64,000 nt of DNA from Bacteroidales bacterium (GTDB lineage: Bacteria > Bacteroidota > Bacteroidia > Bacteroidales > UBA932). The notes below the pieces were generated by a model. That model was not told the origin of the DNA, did not search any database, and saw only the letters and a program-made list of their open reading frames with translations. Each line of letters starts with the position of its first letter. Within the stretch, counting starts at the first letter, position 1. The translations under genes and the position numbers were made by a program. Location: NCBI GenBank assembly GCA_017962235.1, contig JAGCVS010000004.1:124001-188000 (forward strand), given 5' to 3'. Below are positions 52,701-61,679 of this stretch, piece after piece.

Positions 52701-54180
52701 ATTCGACCTGAAGAATGTCAATCCAAAGGCCAAGGTCAGCGTAAAGCTTGTATGTGAAAGCGGGGTGGGCACCATCGCCGCCGGTGTGGCAAAGGCCAAG
52801 GCAGACCTGATTGTGCTCAGCGGCGCGGAGGGTGGCACCGGCGCAAGTCCCGCCTCAAGCATGCGGTACGCCGGCATCCCGCCCGAGATTGGCCTTTCTG
52901 AGGCGCAGCAGACTCTGGTGCGCAACGGCCTGCGCGGCCAGGTGCGCCTTCAGGTGGACGGCCAGATAAAGACGGGTCGCGACGTAATTCTGATGGCCCT
53001 TCTGGGCGCCGACGAGTTCGGCTTCGGTACCGCCGCCCTGATAGTGCTGGGGTGCGTGATGATGCGCAAATGCAGCCTGAATACCTGCCCTATGGGTGTC
53101 GCCACCCAAGATCCCAAACTGCGGGGGCACTTCATGGGAAAGGTAGAACATCTGGTAAACTATTTCACTTTCCTGGCACAGGAGGTCCGCGAGTATCTCG
53201 CACAGATGGGCCTGCATTCCATAGACGAAGCTGTGGGCCGCACAGACCTGATAGAGGCTGCGCCGTCCCCGCTTGATTTCGGACGGCTGCTATATAAGGA
53301 GAGCGGTATTGGACATCATACAGAAGACAAGCCGTTTGTTCTGGACAGCGTGTTGGACAGAAGGCTGATTGCTTCATGCTCCGGCGCTATTGAAAAGGGA
53401 GAAGAGGTCTCGCTGGACTTTGCGATCAAGAACACCGACCGCGCTACCGGAGCGATGCTTTCCGGCGAAATCGCTTCCAAATACGGCAGTGCCGGTTTGG
53501 CAGACGAAACCATCAATATAAAGTTCAAGGGTTCCGCCGGCCAGTCGTTCGGGGCCTTCCTGGTAAAGGGGGTGAACTTCAAGCTGGAAGGTGAAACCAA
53601 TGACTATTTTGGCAAAGGGCTCAGCGGTGGCAGGATAGCCATTTTGCCGCCCCGTGGCAGCAGTTTTGCCGCAGAGGACAATATCATAGCGGGCAACACA
53701 GGCCTCTACGGAGCCACCTCCGGCGAACTTTATGTGAACGGCAAGGTTGGCGAAAGGTTTGCCGTGCGCAACTCGGGCGCCATCGCAGTGATAGAGGGAG
53801 CCGGCGACCACTGCTGCGAATACATGACCGGAGGCCGCGTTGTGGTGCTTGGCGAGACCGGGCGCAACTTCGCAGCCGGTATGAGCGGCGGCGTGGCCTA
53901 CGTCTGGAACAAGAAGGGCGACTTTGACTACTTCTGCAACATGGATATGGTTGAAATCAATCTGGTTGAAGAGGCGCAGTACCGCAAGGAACTGCACGAA
54001 CTCATCCGGCAGCATTACCGGTATACAGGTTCCATGCTGGCTCGCACCATGCTGGACAACTGGCCGCGGTATGTGGATGAATTCATCCAGATAGTGCCCA
54101 TCGAATACAAACGGGTTCTGCAGGAAGAGCAGATGCGCAAACTGCAGCAGAAGATTGCAGAAGTTCAACGCGATTATTAA
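49750..54180 (+). CDS. gltB: Glutamate synthase, large subunit
   Basis: NAD(P)H-type GOGAT alpha subunit of 1476 residues that makes glutamate from glutamine and 2-oxoglutarate. The class II amidotransferase domain begins after an 17-residue propeptide at the nucleophile Cys18 in HDSCGVG. The central domain and the FMN-binding synthase domain follow, with GEGGEDSTRY, KPGEGGQLPG and the CVMMRKCSLNTCPMG cluster ligating the 3Fe-4S centre. A C-terminal beta-helix domain (GGDxEx-type repeats, GAGDHCCEYMTGG) completes it. The ATG at 49750 places Cys near the start; a longer frame from 49621 lacks any known homology. It starts the gltB-gltD-pyrG-asnB-purF run. Confidence 0.97.
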   Translation: MSSSFQGLYNSSWEHDSCGVGMVVNIHGGKTHQLVDDALKVLENMRHRGAEIGKDGDGAGIMVQIPHEFILLSGIPVPEKGKYATGLVFLPKESKRQQEILAIIIEEIERDGLLLMHLRQVPTNPECLGERALATEPDIKQIFITGVPDDKVEVFPRILYVLRKRIEKRVKDKDFYFCSLSNSSIVYKGMFSSIQLRQFYPDLTSPYFTSGLTVVHSRFSTNTFPTWSLAQPFRLLAHNGEINTIRGNRGWMKARESVLSSEALGDISVISPVIQPGMSDSASLDNVLEFFMMSGMSLPHAMALLIPESFNDKNPIPEDLKAFYEYYSILMEPWDGPAALLFSDGRFAGGMLDRNGLRPARYTITKSDTMVVASEVGVMDFDPAQVVEKGRLQPGKILLIDTQEGKIYYDGEIKRTLAAEHPYRQWLSTNRIQLEKLHSGRHADNSVPDLLSKELMFGFGEEDVSATIIPMATTAQEPTASMGNDTPLAVISKKPQIFFDYFRQQFAQVTNPAIDSIRESLVMSLQEYIGRVGAGILNPDESNCKMVRLPHPILNNNQLDILCNIRYKGFNTIKLPMTFTGDLGSALDKLCRDAERSVDEGYNYIILSDRTVDETHIAIPSLLAVSAVHHYLIAAGKRVQTALIVESGEIKETMHAALLLGYGASALCPYMVFAVLDDLVKQGKIQEDYNTAEANYIKAVCKGLLKIMAKMGISTIRSYRGAKIFESVGLGEALLRKYFGTEISTVGGAGLEKIADDAKAFHALAYQPPMNGLLPNMGRFHWRKDGIRHAWNPETIAKLQLACRTGSYSRFKEFSALADNKTEPIFIRDFMGIKSNPIPVDEVEPVESIVKHFVTGAMSFGALSIEAHETIALAMNKLGARSNTGEGGEDSTRYHSEVDGVSLSSKTKQIASGRFGVTTEYLVNAEELQIKVAQGAKPGEGGQLPGFKVNEIIAKTRNSIPGISLISPPPHHDIYSIEDLAQLIFDLKNVNPKAKVSVKLVCESGVGTIAAGVAKAKADLIVLSGAEGGTGASPASSMRYAGIPPEIGLSEAQQTLVRNGLRGQVRLQVDGQIKTGRDVILMALLGADEFGFGTAALIVLGCVMMRKCSLNTCPMGVATQDPKLRGHFMGKVEHLVNYFTFLAQEVREYLAQMGLHSIDEAVGRTDLIEAAPSPLDFGRLLYKESGIGHHTEDKPFVLDSVLDRRLIASCSGAIEKGEEVSLDFAIKNTDRATGAMLSGEIASKYGSAGLADETINIKFKGSAGQSFGAFLVKGVNFKLEGETNDYFGKGLSGGRIAILPPRGSSFAAEDNIIAGNTGLYGATSGELYVNGKVGERFAVRNSGAIAVIEGAGDHCCEYMTGGRVVVLGETGRNFAAGMSGGVAYVWNKKGDFDYFCNMDMVEINLVEEAQYRKELHELIRQHYRYTGSMLARTMLDNWPRYVDEFIQIVPIEYKRVLQEEQMRKLQQKIAEVQRDY

Positions 54181-54181
54181 C

Positions 54182-54188
54182 AAGGAGG
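54182..54188 (+). promoter_or_regulatory. Perfect Shine-Dalgarno before gltD
   Basis: AAGGAGG lies 7 bases before the gltD ATG. Starts of neighbouring genes such as pyrG, asnB, purF, glnN and tatA have no such motif, as usual in Bacteroidota, so this is an exception. Confidence 0.7.
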
Positions 54189-54195
54189 CAAGGCA

Positions 54196-55542
54196 ATGGG
54201 AAATCCGAAAGCATTCATGGAGGTTGCTCGGCAGGAGGCCGGGTACCGTCCCTTACACGACAGGGTTCTGGATTTTGGAGAGGTAGAGCAGACACTCAAC
54301 ACCAAGGACCGCCGCACGCAGGCATCGCGTTGCATGGACTGCGGTGTGCCGTTCTGTCACTGGGCCTGCCCCCTGGGGAACAAGGCTCCCGAATGGAACG
54401 ACGCGCTATACAAGGGGGAATGGGAACTTGCATACCGCTTGCTTTCTTCAACCAATCCCTTCCCGGAGTTTACAGGCAGGGTATGTCCCGCACTGTGCGA
54501 GAAAGCATGTGTTCTGAATCTGTTCAACCATGAACCCACCACCAACCGCGAGAATGAAGCGGCCATTACGGAGGGCGCATTCAGGGAGGGGTTCGTGCCG
54601 GTCCGCACTCCGGTCAGGAACGGCAAGAATGTCGTCGTGATAGGTGCAGGCCCTTCCGGCCTGGCGGCTGCGGACGCCCTGAACATGAAAGGATACACCG
54701 TAACGGTGTTTGACCGCAACGAAGCCCCCGGCGGACTGCTGCGCTACGGCATCCCCAACTTCAAACTGAACAAGGCGATAATTGACCGTCGTCTGGATAT
54801 CCTCCGCAAAGAGGGAATCGAGTTCAAGTGCGGCAGTACCGTTGAATGCAACGAGGCGTTTGCTTCTCAGTACGATGCGGTTGTGATAGCCACCGGCACT
54901 CCCGTACCGCGCGATCTGAAAGTGCCCGGACGCGAACTTAAGGGGGTTCATTTCGCACTTGAAATCCTCTCGCAGCAGAACCGCGTACTGGCAGGTATGG
55001 AGTTCTCCAAGGACGAGCGTATCACCGCCAAGGGCAAGGATGTGTTGGTAATTGGCGGCGGTGACACCGGCAGCGACTGTATCGGTACGGCCCATCGTCA
55101 GGGGGCGAAGAGCGTCACCCAGATAGAGATAATGCCGCGCCCGGCAGAAGGTCCGGATGACCCGAATAATCCATGGCCAAACTTCCCGCGCACATTCAAG
55201 ACGACATCGTCTCATGAAGAGGGCTGTGTCCGCCGCTGGAATATCAATACGCTGGAATTCCTTGGAGAAAACGGCGCTCTCACCGGAGTAAAGGTGCAGG
55301 AAATAGACTGGAAACCCAATCCGGAGGGAGACAGGCCGCTGATGGTAGAGAAGGGTGAGCCGGAGATAATCAAGGCAGAGCTGGTGCTGCTGGCAATGGG
55401 CTTCTTCAAGCCGGAGCATCCTGCATATCCGGAAAACGTATTTATCTGCGGCGATGCCGCCAACGGTCCGTCCCTGGTAGTGAGGGCCATGTCCAGCGGC
55501 AGGGAGGCTGCGAACAAAGTAGAATCGTACTTGAGCAAATAA
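54196..55542 (+). CDS. gltD: Glutamate synthase, small subunit
   Basis: The 448-residue NAD(P)H- and FAD-binding beta subunit that passes electrons to GltB. The N-terminal iron-sulfur region CMDCGVPFCHWACPLGN and CPALCEKAC supplies 4Fe-4S ligands. Next come the FAD-binding GAGPSGLAAAD, the NAD(P)H-binding GGGDTGSDC and a C-terminal CGDAANGPSLVV flavin motif. It begins 15 bases after the gltB stop with a perfect Shine-Dalgarno, and pyrG follows 6 bases after its end. A longer chain from the 5' direction is excluded by the gltB stop. Confidence 0.97.
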   Translation: MGNPKAFMEVARQEAGYRPLHDRVLDFGEVEQTLNTKDRRTQASRCMDCGVPFCHWACPLGNKAPEWNDALYKGEWELAYRLLSSTNPFPEFTGRVCPALCEKACVLNLFNHEPTTNRENEAAITEGAFREGFVPVRTPVRNGKNVVVIGAGPSGLAAADALNMKGYTVTVFDRNEAPGGLLRYGIPNFKLNKAIIDRRLDILRKEGIEFKCGSTVECNEAFASQYDAVVIATGTPVPRDLKVPGRELKGVHFALEILSQQNRVLAGMEFSKDERITAKGKDVLVIGGGDTGSDCIGTAHRQGAKSVTQIEIMPRPAEGPDDPNNPWPNFPRTFKTTSSHEEGCVRRWNINTLEFLGENGALTGVKVQEIDWKPNPEGDRPLMVEKGEPEIIKAELVLLAMGFFKPEHPAYPENVFICGDAANGPSLVVRAMSSGREAANKVESYLSK

Positions 55543-55548
55543 TATTAT

Positions 55549-57156
55549 ATGGCATCCACAAAGTATATATTCGTCACCGGCGGTGTGGTAAGCAGCCTTG
55601 GCAAAGGCATTATATCGTCTTCCATAGGCAAACTGCTGCAGGCCCGCGGGTTCAAGATCACCATCCAGAAGTTTGACCCTTACATAAACATCGATCCCGG
55701 CACCCTGAACCCATATGAGCACGGCGAGTGCTACGTGACCGCAGACGGTATGGAGACCGATTTGGACCTGGGTCATTACGAACGCTTTACCGGCATCCGC
55801 ACCACCCGCCACAACACCCAGACCACCGGCCGCATTTACAAGGCTGTGATAGACAAGGAGCGCAGCGGAGAGTATCTGGGTCACACTATCCAGGTAGTGC
55901 CCCATATCACAGACGAAATCAAGCGGCGCATCCGCTATCTTGGAGAAACCGCCGGCTACGACTTTGTGATAACCGAGATTGGCGGCACAATAGGCGATAT
56001 AGAGAGCGCGCCGTTTTTGGAGGCGATACGACAGATGAAGTGGGAGATGGGGTGCGATGCGGTGTGCATCCACCTTACCTACGTGCCTTACATCAAGGCG
56101 GCAGACGAGCTCAAGACCAAGCCCACGCAGCACAGCGTGAAGGAGCTGCAGGCCAACGGAATCCAGCCCGACATACTGATCCTGCGCACGGAGAAACATC
56201 TGGACGACCATCTTCGCGCAAAGGTGGCCGGTTTCTGCAATGTGGACCTGGAGTGCGTGATTCAAAGCGAAGACCTCCCCAGTATTTATGAGGTGCCGGT
56301 GAACATGCAGAAGCAGGGACTGGATGCCGCCATTATGCGTAAGATGGGCATCCCGGTGGGGGAGACTCCGCAGCTGGGGGCTTGGAACCGCTTCCTGCAG
56401 ATGCGCCGCGAAGCCACCGAAACCGTCAATATCGGTCTGGTGGGTAAATACGACCTTCAGGATGCATACAAGAGCATCAGCGAGAGCCTGAGCCATGCCG
56501 CCACTTACAATAACAGAAAAATACACATCACATTTATCAATTCGGAACGACTGGAAGAAGATGACGCCCCTTCATGGGATACGCTTAAGAATCAGGACGG
56601 TCTGGTAATCTGTCCCGGTTTCGGACAGCGCGGCATCCAGGGCAAGATAATGGCTGCGAGATATGCCCGGGAGCACGATGTGCCTTGCTTTGGCATCTGT
56701 TTGGGAATGCAAATGATGGTTATAGAGTTCGCCCGCGACGTGCTGGGCTATGCCGATGCTGATAGCACCGAGATGAATCCTGACACCTCTCACAATGTAA
56801 TAGATTTGATGGAAGAGCAGAAGAGCGTCACCCAGATGGGCGGCACCATGCGTCTTGGAGAATATCCCTGCGTGATACGTCCCGGCAGCCGCGCGGCTGA
56901 GGCATACGAGGGTGCAGACAATATCCGCGAGCGCCACCGCCATCGCTACGAATTCAACAACGCCTATCGCAAAAAATACGAGTCGGCAGGTATGCAGTGC
57001 GTGGGTGTCAACCCTGATGCGGACTTGGTGGAGATGGTGGAGATACCGCAGCATAAGTGGTATATCGGCACCCAGTTCCACCCTGAATATTCATCCACAG
57101 TGCTCCATCCGCACCCGCTCTTCATGAGCTTCATAAAGGCCTCAATCAAAGAATAA
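55549..57156 (+). CDS. pyrG: CTP synthase (glutamine-hydrolysing)
   Basis: Amidates UTP to CTP with ATP and glutamine. 535 residues, the normal length. The amino ligase domain starts KYIFVTGGVVSSLGKGI, with GTLNPYEHGECYVTADG and KIQFKDPYINIDPG-type segments. The C-terminal class I glutamine amidotransferase domain has the nucleophile Cys in FGICLGMQMMVIE and the His-Glu pair in QFHPEYSS. It lies 6 bases after gltD and 12 before asnB. Confidence 0.97.
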   Translation: MASTKYIFVTGGVVSSLGKGIISSSIGKLLQARGFKITIQKFDPYINIDPGTLNPYEHGECYVTADGMETDLDLGHYERFTGIRTTRHNTQTTGRIYKAVIDKERSGEYLGHTIQVVPHITDEIKRRIRYLGETAGYDFVITEIGGTIGDIESAPFLEAIRQMKWEMGCDAVCIHLTYVPYIKAADELKTKPTQHSVKELQANGIQPDILILRTEKHLDDHLRAKVAGFCNVDLECVIQSEDLPSIYEVPVNMQKQGLDAAIMRKMGIPVGETPQLGAWNRFLQMRREATETVNIGLVGKYDLQDAYKSISESLSHAATYNNRKIHITFINSERLEEDDAPSWDTLKNQDGLVICPGFGQRGIQGKIMAARYAREHDVPCFGICLGMQMMVIEFARDVLGYADADSTEMNPDTSHNVIDLMEEQKSVTQMGGTMRLGEYPCVIRPGSRAAEAYEGADNIRERHRHRYEFNNAYRKKYESAGMQCVGVNPDADLVEMVEIPQHKWYIGTQFHPEYSSTVLHPHPLFMSFIKASIKE

Positions 57157-57168
57157 AACAAAGCTGTT

Positions 57169-58863
57169 ATGTGTGGTATAGTTGGTTTGTTCAACATCGC
57201 CGGACAGTCGGAGGCCTTGAGGGGGAAAGCTCTGGAGATGAGCCGCAGGATAAGGCACCGCGGCCCCGACTGGAGCGGTATCTGGTGCGGCGGCAGCGCA
57301 ATCCTGGCACACGAACGCCTCAGCATTGTGGATCCCGAAAGCGGCCGGCAGCCACTGTTTTCGCCCGATGGCACTCTGGTGCTGGCGGTAAACGGCGAGA
57401 TATACAATCACAAGGATATCCGCCGACGTTTTGCCGGCAGGTACTGCTTTCAGACCGGCAGCGACTGCGAGGTGATACTTGCCCTGTACAACGAGATAGC
57501 CTGTGAAAATGACTTCTCACACGGGCGAATCACCGCGATGCTGGAGTCGCTCAGCGGCATATTTGCCTTTGCACTATATGACAGCAATACCAACCGTTTT
57601 CTAATTGCAAGAGACCCCATCGGCGTAATACCGCTTTATATCGGATACGATTCCGATGGTAAAGTATACATCGCTTCCGAGTTGAAGGCCCTTGAAGGCA
57701 ACTGCGAAAGATATGAGTCCTTCCTGCCGGGACACTATTACTGGAGCGGCGAAGAGGGCATGAAGCGTTGGTACACCCGTGACTGGATGGAATATGACGC
57801 CGTGAAAGAGAATCCCGCCAGCAGCGAAGACATCCGTCAGGCCCTGCGGGAATCGGTGAAGCGCCAGCTAATGTCAGATGTACCGTACGGCGTGCTGCTC
57901 TCCGGAGGGCTGGATTCAAGCATAGTATCGGCAATCGCAGAGAGCTATTGCGCCAACAGGATTGAAGATGACGGCCGCAGTCGCGCCTGGTGGCCGCGTC
58001 TCCACAGTTTTGCCGTCGGGCTGAAAGGAGCGCCCGATCTGGCTAAGGCCCGCCTTGTGGCAGAGCATATCGGCACTGTCCATCATGAAATCAATTACAC
58101 CGTGCAGGAGGGTTTGGACGCCATCCGCGATGTAATTTATTATATTGAGACTTACGATGTAACCACGGTTCGCGCCTCTACGCCAATGTATCTACTTGCC
58201 AGGGTAATCAAATCCATGGGTATCAAAATGGTGCTTTCCGGAGAAGGGGCGGATGAGATTTTTGGCGGATATCTGTATTTTCACAAGGCGCCGTCGGTGC
58301 GCGATTTTCACGAGGAGACGGTCCGCAAGATCTCCAAGCTGCACATGTACGACTGTCTGCGTGCCAACAAGAGCCTTTCTGCTTGGGGCGTGGAGGGTCG
58401 TGTACCGTTCCTGGACAAAGAGTTCCTGGACGTGGCCATGCGCACCAATCCCGCTGCAAAGATGTGCCCGGGGGACACAATAGAGAAGAAAATACTCCGA
58501 GAGGCCTTCACCGATATGCTGCCTGAAGAGATTGTATGGCGGCAGAAAGAGCAGTTCAGCGACGGGGTTGGTTATTCCTGGATAGATTCGCTCAAGCAGA
58601 TGACTTCAGAAGCGGTGAGCGACAATCAGATGGCCCATGCTGCGCAAAGGTTCCCCATAAACCCGCCGGCCACCAAAGAGGAGTATTACTACCGAAGCAT
58701 ATTCGAGGAGCATTTCCCTTCCGAATCGGCTGCCCGCAGCGTGCCCCAGGAGGCCAGCGTGGCATGCTCAACCGCCATCGCCCGAGAATGGGACGAGGCC
58801 TTCAAGAAACTGAACGACCCCAGCGGCAGAGCCGTGGCTGGAGTCCACAATCAGGCATATTGA
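57169..58863 (+). CDS. asnB: Asparagine synthetase B (glutamine-hydrolysing)
   Basis: Amidates aspartate using glutamine nitrogen and ATP. 564 residues. The N-terminal class II amidotransferase domain opens MCGIVGLFNI, with Cys2 as nucleophile after Met removal, plus RHRGPDWSG and AVNGEIYNH. The C-terminal synthetase domain has the ATP-pyrophosphatase loop LLSGGLDSSIVSAIA and the SGEGADEIFGGYLYFH segment. It is one base before the PurF-like gene, so translation is probably coupled. Confidence 0.96.
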   Translation: MCGIVGLFNIAGQSEALRGKALEMSRRIRHRGPDWSGIWCGGSAILAHERLSIVDPESGRQPLFSPDGTLVLAVNGEIYNHKDIRRRFAGRYCFQTGSDCEVILALYNEIACENDFSHGRITAMLESLSGIFAFALYDSNTNRFLIARDPIGVIPLYIGYDSDGKVYIASELKALEGNCERYESFLPGHYYWSGEEGMKRWYTRDWMEYDAVKENPASSEDIRQALRESVKRQLMSDVPYGVLLSGGLDSSIVSAIAESYCANRIEDDGRSRAWWPRLHSFAVGLKGAPDLAKARLVAEHIGTVHHEINYTVQEGLDAIRDVIYYIETYDVTTVRASTPMYLLARVIKSMGIKMVLSGEGADEIFGGYLYFHKAPSVRDFHEETVRKISKLHMYDCLRANKSLSAWGVEGRVPFLDKEFLDVAMRTNPAAKMCPGDTIEKKILREAFTDMLPEEIVWRQKEQFSDGVGYSWIDSLKQMTSEAVSDNQMAHAAQRFPINPPATKEEYYYRSIFEEHFPSESAARSVPQEASVACSTAIAREWDEAFKKLNDPSGRAVAGVHNQAY

Positions 58864-58864
58864 C

Positions 58865-60640
58865 ATGGAACAGCTTAAACACGAATGCGGAGTTGCGATG
58901 ATCCGGCTGCTGAAGCCGGCCGGATACTATCAGGAGAAATACGGCAGCAGCCAGTGGGGCCTGGAGAAGCTCTATCTGATGATGGAGAAGCAGCACAACC
59001 GCGGGCAGGAGGGGGCCGGCATCGCATCCGTCCATCTGAATGCAGAACCGGGAGAGGAGTACATGTTCCGCCACAAGGCCACCGGTAACGATGCGATAAG
59101 CGAGATATTCTCCAAGGCGGGCGATGAGTTTGCCGGCGAGCTGCTGATGGGGCATCTGCGCTATTCCACCACCGGGAAGAAGGGACTCACATACGTGCAT
59201 CCGTTCCTTCGCCGCAACAACTGGCGGGCAAAGAACCTGTGCATCTGCGGCAACTTCAACATTACCAACATAGACGAGGTATTCAACACGCTGGCGGAAC
59301 AGGGGCAGTATCCCCGCACCGGCAGCGATTCCTACATAATGCTGGAGGAGATGGGGCACCGTCTGGACCGCGAAGTGGAGCGCAACTTCTCCATCGCTCA
59401 CCTGAGCGGCTACGAGGGGCGTCAGATCACCGAATACATAGATTCTCACGTGGATATCGCCAAAGTGCTCAAGACCTCCATGCCCATGTTCGACGGCGGC
59501 TATGTGGTGTGCGGCCTCACCGGCAGCGGGGAGTTCTTCGCCATGCGCGACCCTTGGGGCATCCGTCCAGCGTTCTACTATCAGAGCGAAGATGTGGTGG
59601 CGCTGGCTTCGGAGCGTCCCGTGCTGCAGACCACCTTTGACCTTTCAGACGACGATATCCATGAACTGGAACCCGGCTGTGCCCTGATAGTGCGCCGCAG
59701 CGGGGAGATATCGTTCCGACAGATAATTCCCGCCGCACGGCAGAGGAGCGCATGCTCTTTTGAAAGGATCTACTTCAGCCGTGGCAACGATACCGATATA
59801 TACCGCGAGCGCAAGCGGCTGGGAGAGCAGCTGGTGCCGGCTATTGAGGCGGCTGTGGACGGAGATATCGCCAATACGGTATTCTCATACATCCCCAACA
59901 CGGCGGAGGTGGCATACTACGGTCTGCTCCAGGGACTGATGCGCCGCGGGTACGACGTCCGCTTTGAAAAGATTGCGTGGAAAGACATCAAGATGCGCAC
60001 CTTCATCACCCAGGGGCAGCAGCGGCGCGACCTGGCTGCCCACGTGTACGATGTCACTTACGGCGTCGTGAGGCCTGGAGAAGACAACCTGGTGGTGATA
60101 GACGACTCCATAGTGCGCGGCACAACGCTGAAAGAGAGCATCATCAAGATTCTGGACCGGCTGCATCCAAAGAAGATAGTGGTGGTGAGCAGCGCGCCTC
60201 AGATCCGCTATCCCGACTTTTACGGCATCGACATGCCCGACCTGGACGAATTCATCGCCTTCCGTGCATGCATCGCCCTGCTTTGCGAAAGCGGCCGTCT
60301 GGGGCTGATTGAAGAGGTTTATCAGGATTGCAGGTTGCAGCTCAGCAAACCGGCGGCAGAACAGACGTTACCCGTAAAACGTCTGTATGAGCCTTTTACA
60401 GATGAGCAGCTGAACAGTAAGATGGTGGAACTGCTGCGGCCCGAATCGGCCGGCGCCCATGTGGAACTGGTATTCCAAACTATTGAAGGGCTGCACAATG
60501 CATGCCCCGGACATAGCGGCGACTGGTATTTTACTGGGAATTATCCCACTCCGGGGGGAATCAGACTTTGCAATGCGGCACTGGTCCGCTATATTGAAAA
60601 AAATGTATCTTTGCTATCCGTATGCAAAGATACTTTATGA
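58865..60640 (+). CDS. purF: Amidophosphoribosyltransferase-like protein (PurF family, long form)
   Basis: A 591-residue class II amidotransferase fused to a type I phosphoribosyltransferase domain, as in the enzyme that makes 5-phosphoribosylamine in purine synthesis. The nucleophile is Cys8 in HECGVAM; EKQHNRGQEGAG and HLRYSTTG are glutaminase segments. The PRPP-binding motif is VVIDDSIVRGTT near residue 420. It is about 120 residues longer than a standard PurF, a form that occurs in Bacteroidota alongside the normal one, so it may be a paralogue. Its last bases overlap the next gene by 4. Confidence 0.88.
   Translation: MEQLKHECGVAMIRLLKPAGYYQEKYGSSQWGLEKLYLMMEKQHNRGQEGAGIASVHLNAEPGEEYMFRHKATGNDAISEIFSKAGDEFAGELLMGHLRYSTTGKKGLTYVHPFLRRNNWRAKNLCICGNFNITNIDEVFNTLAEQGQYPRTGSDSYIMLEEMGHRLDREVERNFSIAHLSGYEGRQITEYIDSHVDIAKVLKTSMPMFDGGYVVCGLTGSGEFFAMRDPWGIRPAFYYQSEDVVALASERPVLQTTFDLSDDDIHELEPGCALIVRRSGEISFRQIIPAARQRSACSFERIYFSRGNDTDIYRERKRLGEQLVPAIEAAVDGDIANTVFSYIPNTAEVAYYGLLQGLMRRGYDVRFEKIAWKDIKMRTFITQGQQRRDLAAHVYDVTYGVVRPGEDNLVVIDDSIVRGTTLKESIIKILDRLHPKKIVVVSSAPQIRYPDFYGIDMPDLDEFIAFRACIALLCESGRLGLIEEVYQDCRLQLSKPAAEQTLPVKRLYEPFTDEQLNSKMVELLRPESAGAHVELVFQTIEGLHNACPGHSGDWYFTGNYPTPGGIRLCNAALVRYIEKNVSLLSVCKDTL
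60606..60613 (+). promoter_or_regulatory. -7 type promoter element inside the purF end
   Basis: TATCTTTG matches TAnnTTTG exactly, 23 bases before the hydrolase ATG at 60637. It may let the two hydrolase genes be transcribed apart from the glutamine operon. Confidence 0.4.
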
Positions 60641-61674
60641 AAAGAGTCTGTTTATCCCTTATTTTTATTCTATGCGCCTTCGCGGCGTTTGCCCAGGCAC
60701 AATATCAGCCCCTGATTGACCTTAAGCCCGGCAAGACGGTGTTCCTCTATGCCAACGATGCTGCAGAGGCACTCAAGGCCATTGATGACCCCGTTGTAGC
60801 CAAGGATGTGGAATGCCTTGGCCTGCAAATTAAAGAGGAGTGCGAAATTGCAGAGCCGGAAGTTATGGTGGGCAATCTGGGTCAGATAGCCAGGATTAAC
60901 CATACCGCCCGCTTTGACCTGTATCTCCCGGAGAAACCCAACGGCAAGATGGTGGTTATGTGCCCCGGCGGCGGATATGCCGTGGTTTGCACATACGGAG
61001 AAGGCCTATATGCAGCCAAATGGCTGCTTGACCGCGGTTACGCGGTTGCAGTGGCAAAACACCGCATGCCCAACGGTCACTGGACTGTGCCGCTGGAGGA
61101 TATGCAGAATATATTCCGCTACTGCCGTTCACGTGCCATCCTGTGGGGCGTTTCAAAGATAGGGGTGATGGGCTATTCCGCCGGCGGACATCTGGCGGCC
61201 AGCGTATCCACATTATATGTAGATGCCGCCACCCGTCCCGACTTCAGCATCCTTTTCTATCCCGTAATAACATTTGTGGGACCTTTTGTTGAGCCCGGCA
61301 CCCGCCGCTGCCTGCTGGGCAACGAGGATTATTGGAACAACCGCCGCGACTATACTGCAGACGAGTATATCCAGCGTCAGGAGCAGTACGCAAAACTCAA
61401 GGCGCACTACAGCCTGGAGCAGAGGGTGGATGCAAACACTCCTCCGACATTTATAGTCCATGGTCAGGCAGATGATGTGGTACCCGTTCAGAACAGCCTG
61501 GTATATTACAGCCGCCTTGTACAGTGCGGCGTGAAGAGCGAACTGCAGATATACGATTCGCCCAAGCACGGCTTCTGCTTCTTCCCGGAAGAAATCAGCC
61601 AGCACGACTGGCTTGCGCCCGAAATCAGGAATTCCCTTAACAACAGCCTCGAACGCTGGCTCAATAATCTGTAA
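60637..61674 (+). CDS. Secreted alpha/beta hydrolase, esterase-like
   Basis: A 345-residue exported alpha/beta hydrolase. It has a signal peptide (MKRVCLSLIFILCAFAAFAQ), an oxyanion segment CPGGGY, the nucleophile elbow MGYSAGGHLAAS, an acidic residue in GQADDVVP and the catalytic His in SPKHGFCF. These features fit the acetyl-esterase/BD-FAE group (COG0657) that removes acyl groups from plant or host glycans. The start at 60637 gives a clean signal peptide and an ATGA overlap with the PurF-like gene; a start at 60622 is less likely. A paralogue follows 5 bases downstream. Confidence 0.85.
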   Translation: MKRVCLSLIFILCAFAAFAQAQYQPLIDLKPGKTVFLYANDAAEALKAIDDPVVAKDVECLGLQIKEECEIAEPEVMVGNLGQIARINHTARFDLYLPEKPNGKMVVMCPGGGYAVVCTYGEGLYAAKWLLDRGYAVAVAKHRMPNGHWTVPLEDMQNIFRYCRSRAILWGVSKIGVMGYSAGGHLAASVSTLYVDAATRPDFSILFYPVITFVGPFVEPGTRRCLLGNEDYWNNRRDYTADEYIQRQEQYAKLKAHYSLEQRVDANTPPTFIVHGQADDVVPVQNSLVYYSRLVQCGVKSELQIYDSPKHGFCFFPEEISQHDWLAPEIRNSLNNSLERWLNNL

Positions 61675-61679
61675 TCGTC

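Noticed and set aside
54448-56526. A 692-codon minus-strand frame opposite gltD and pyrG
   Set aside because: Both sense genes are complete and highly conserved. The antisense product has no family features.
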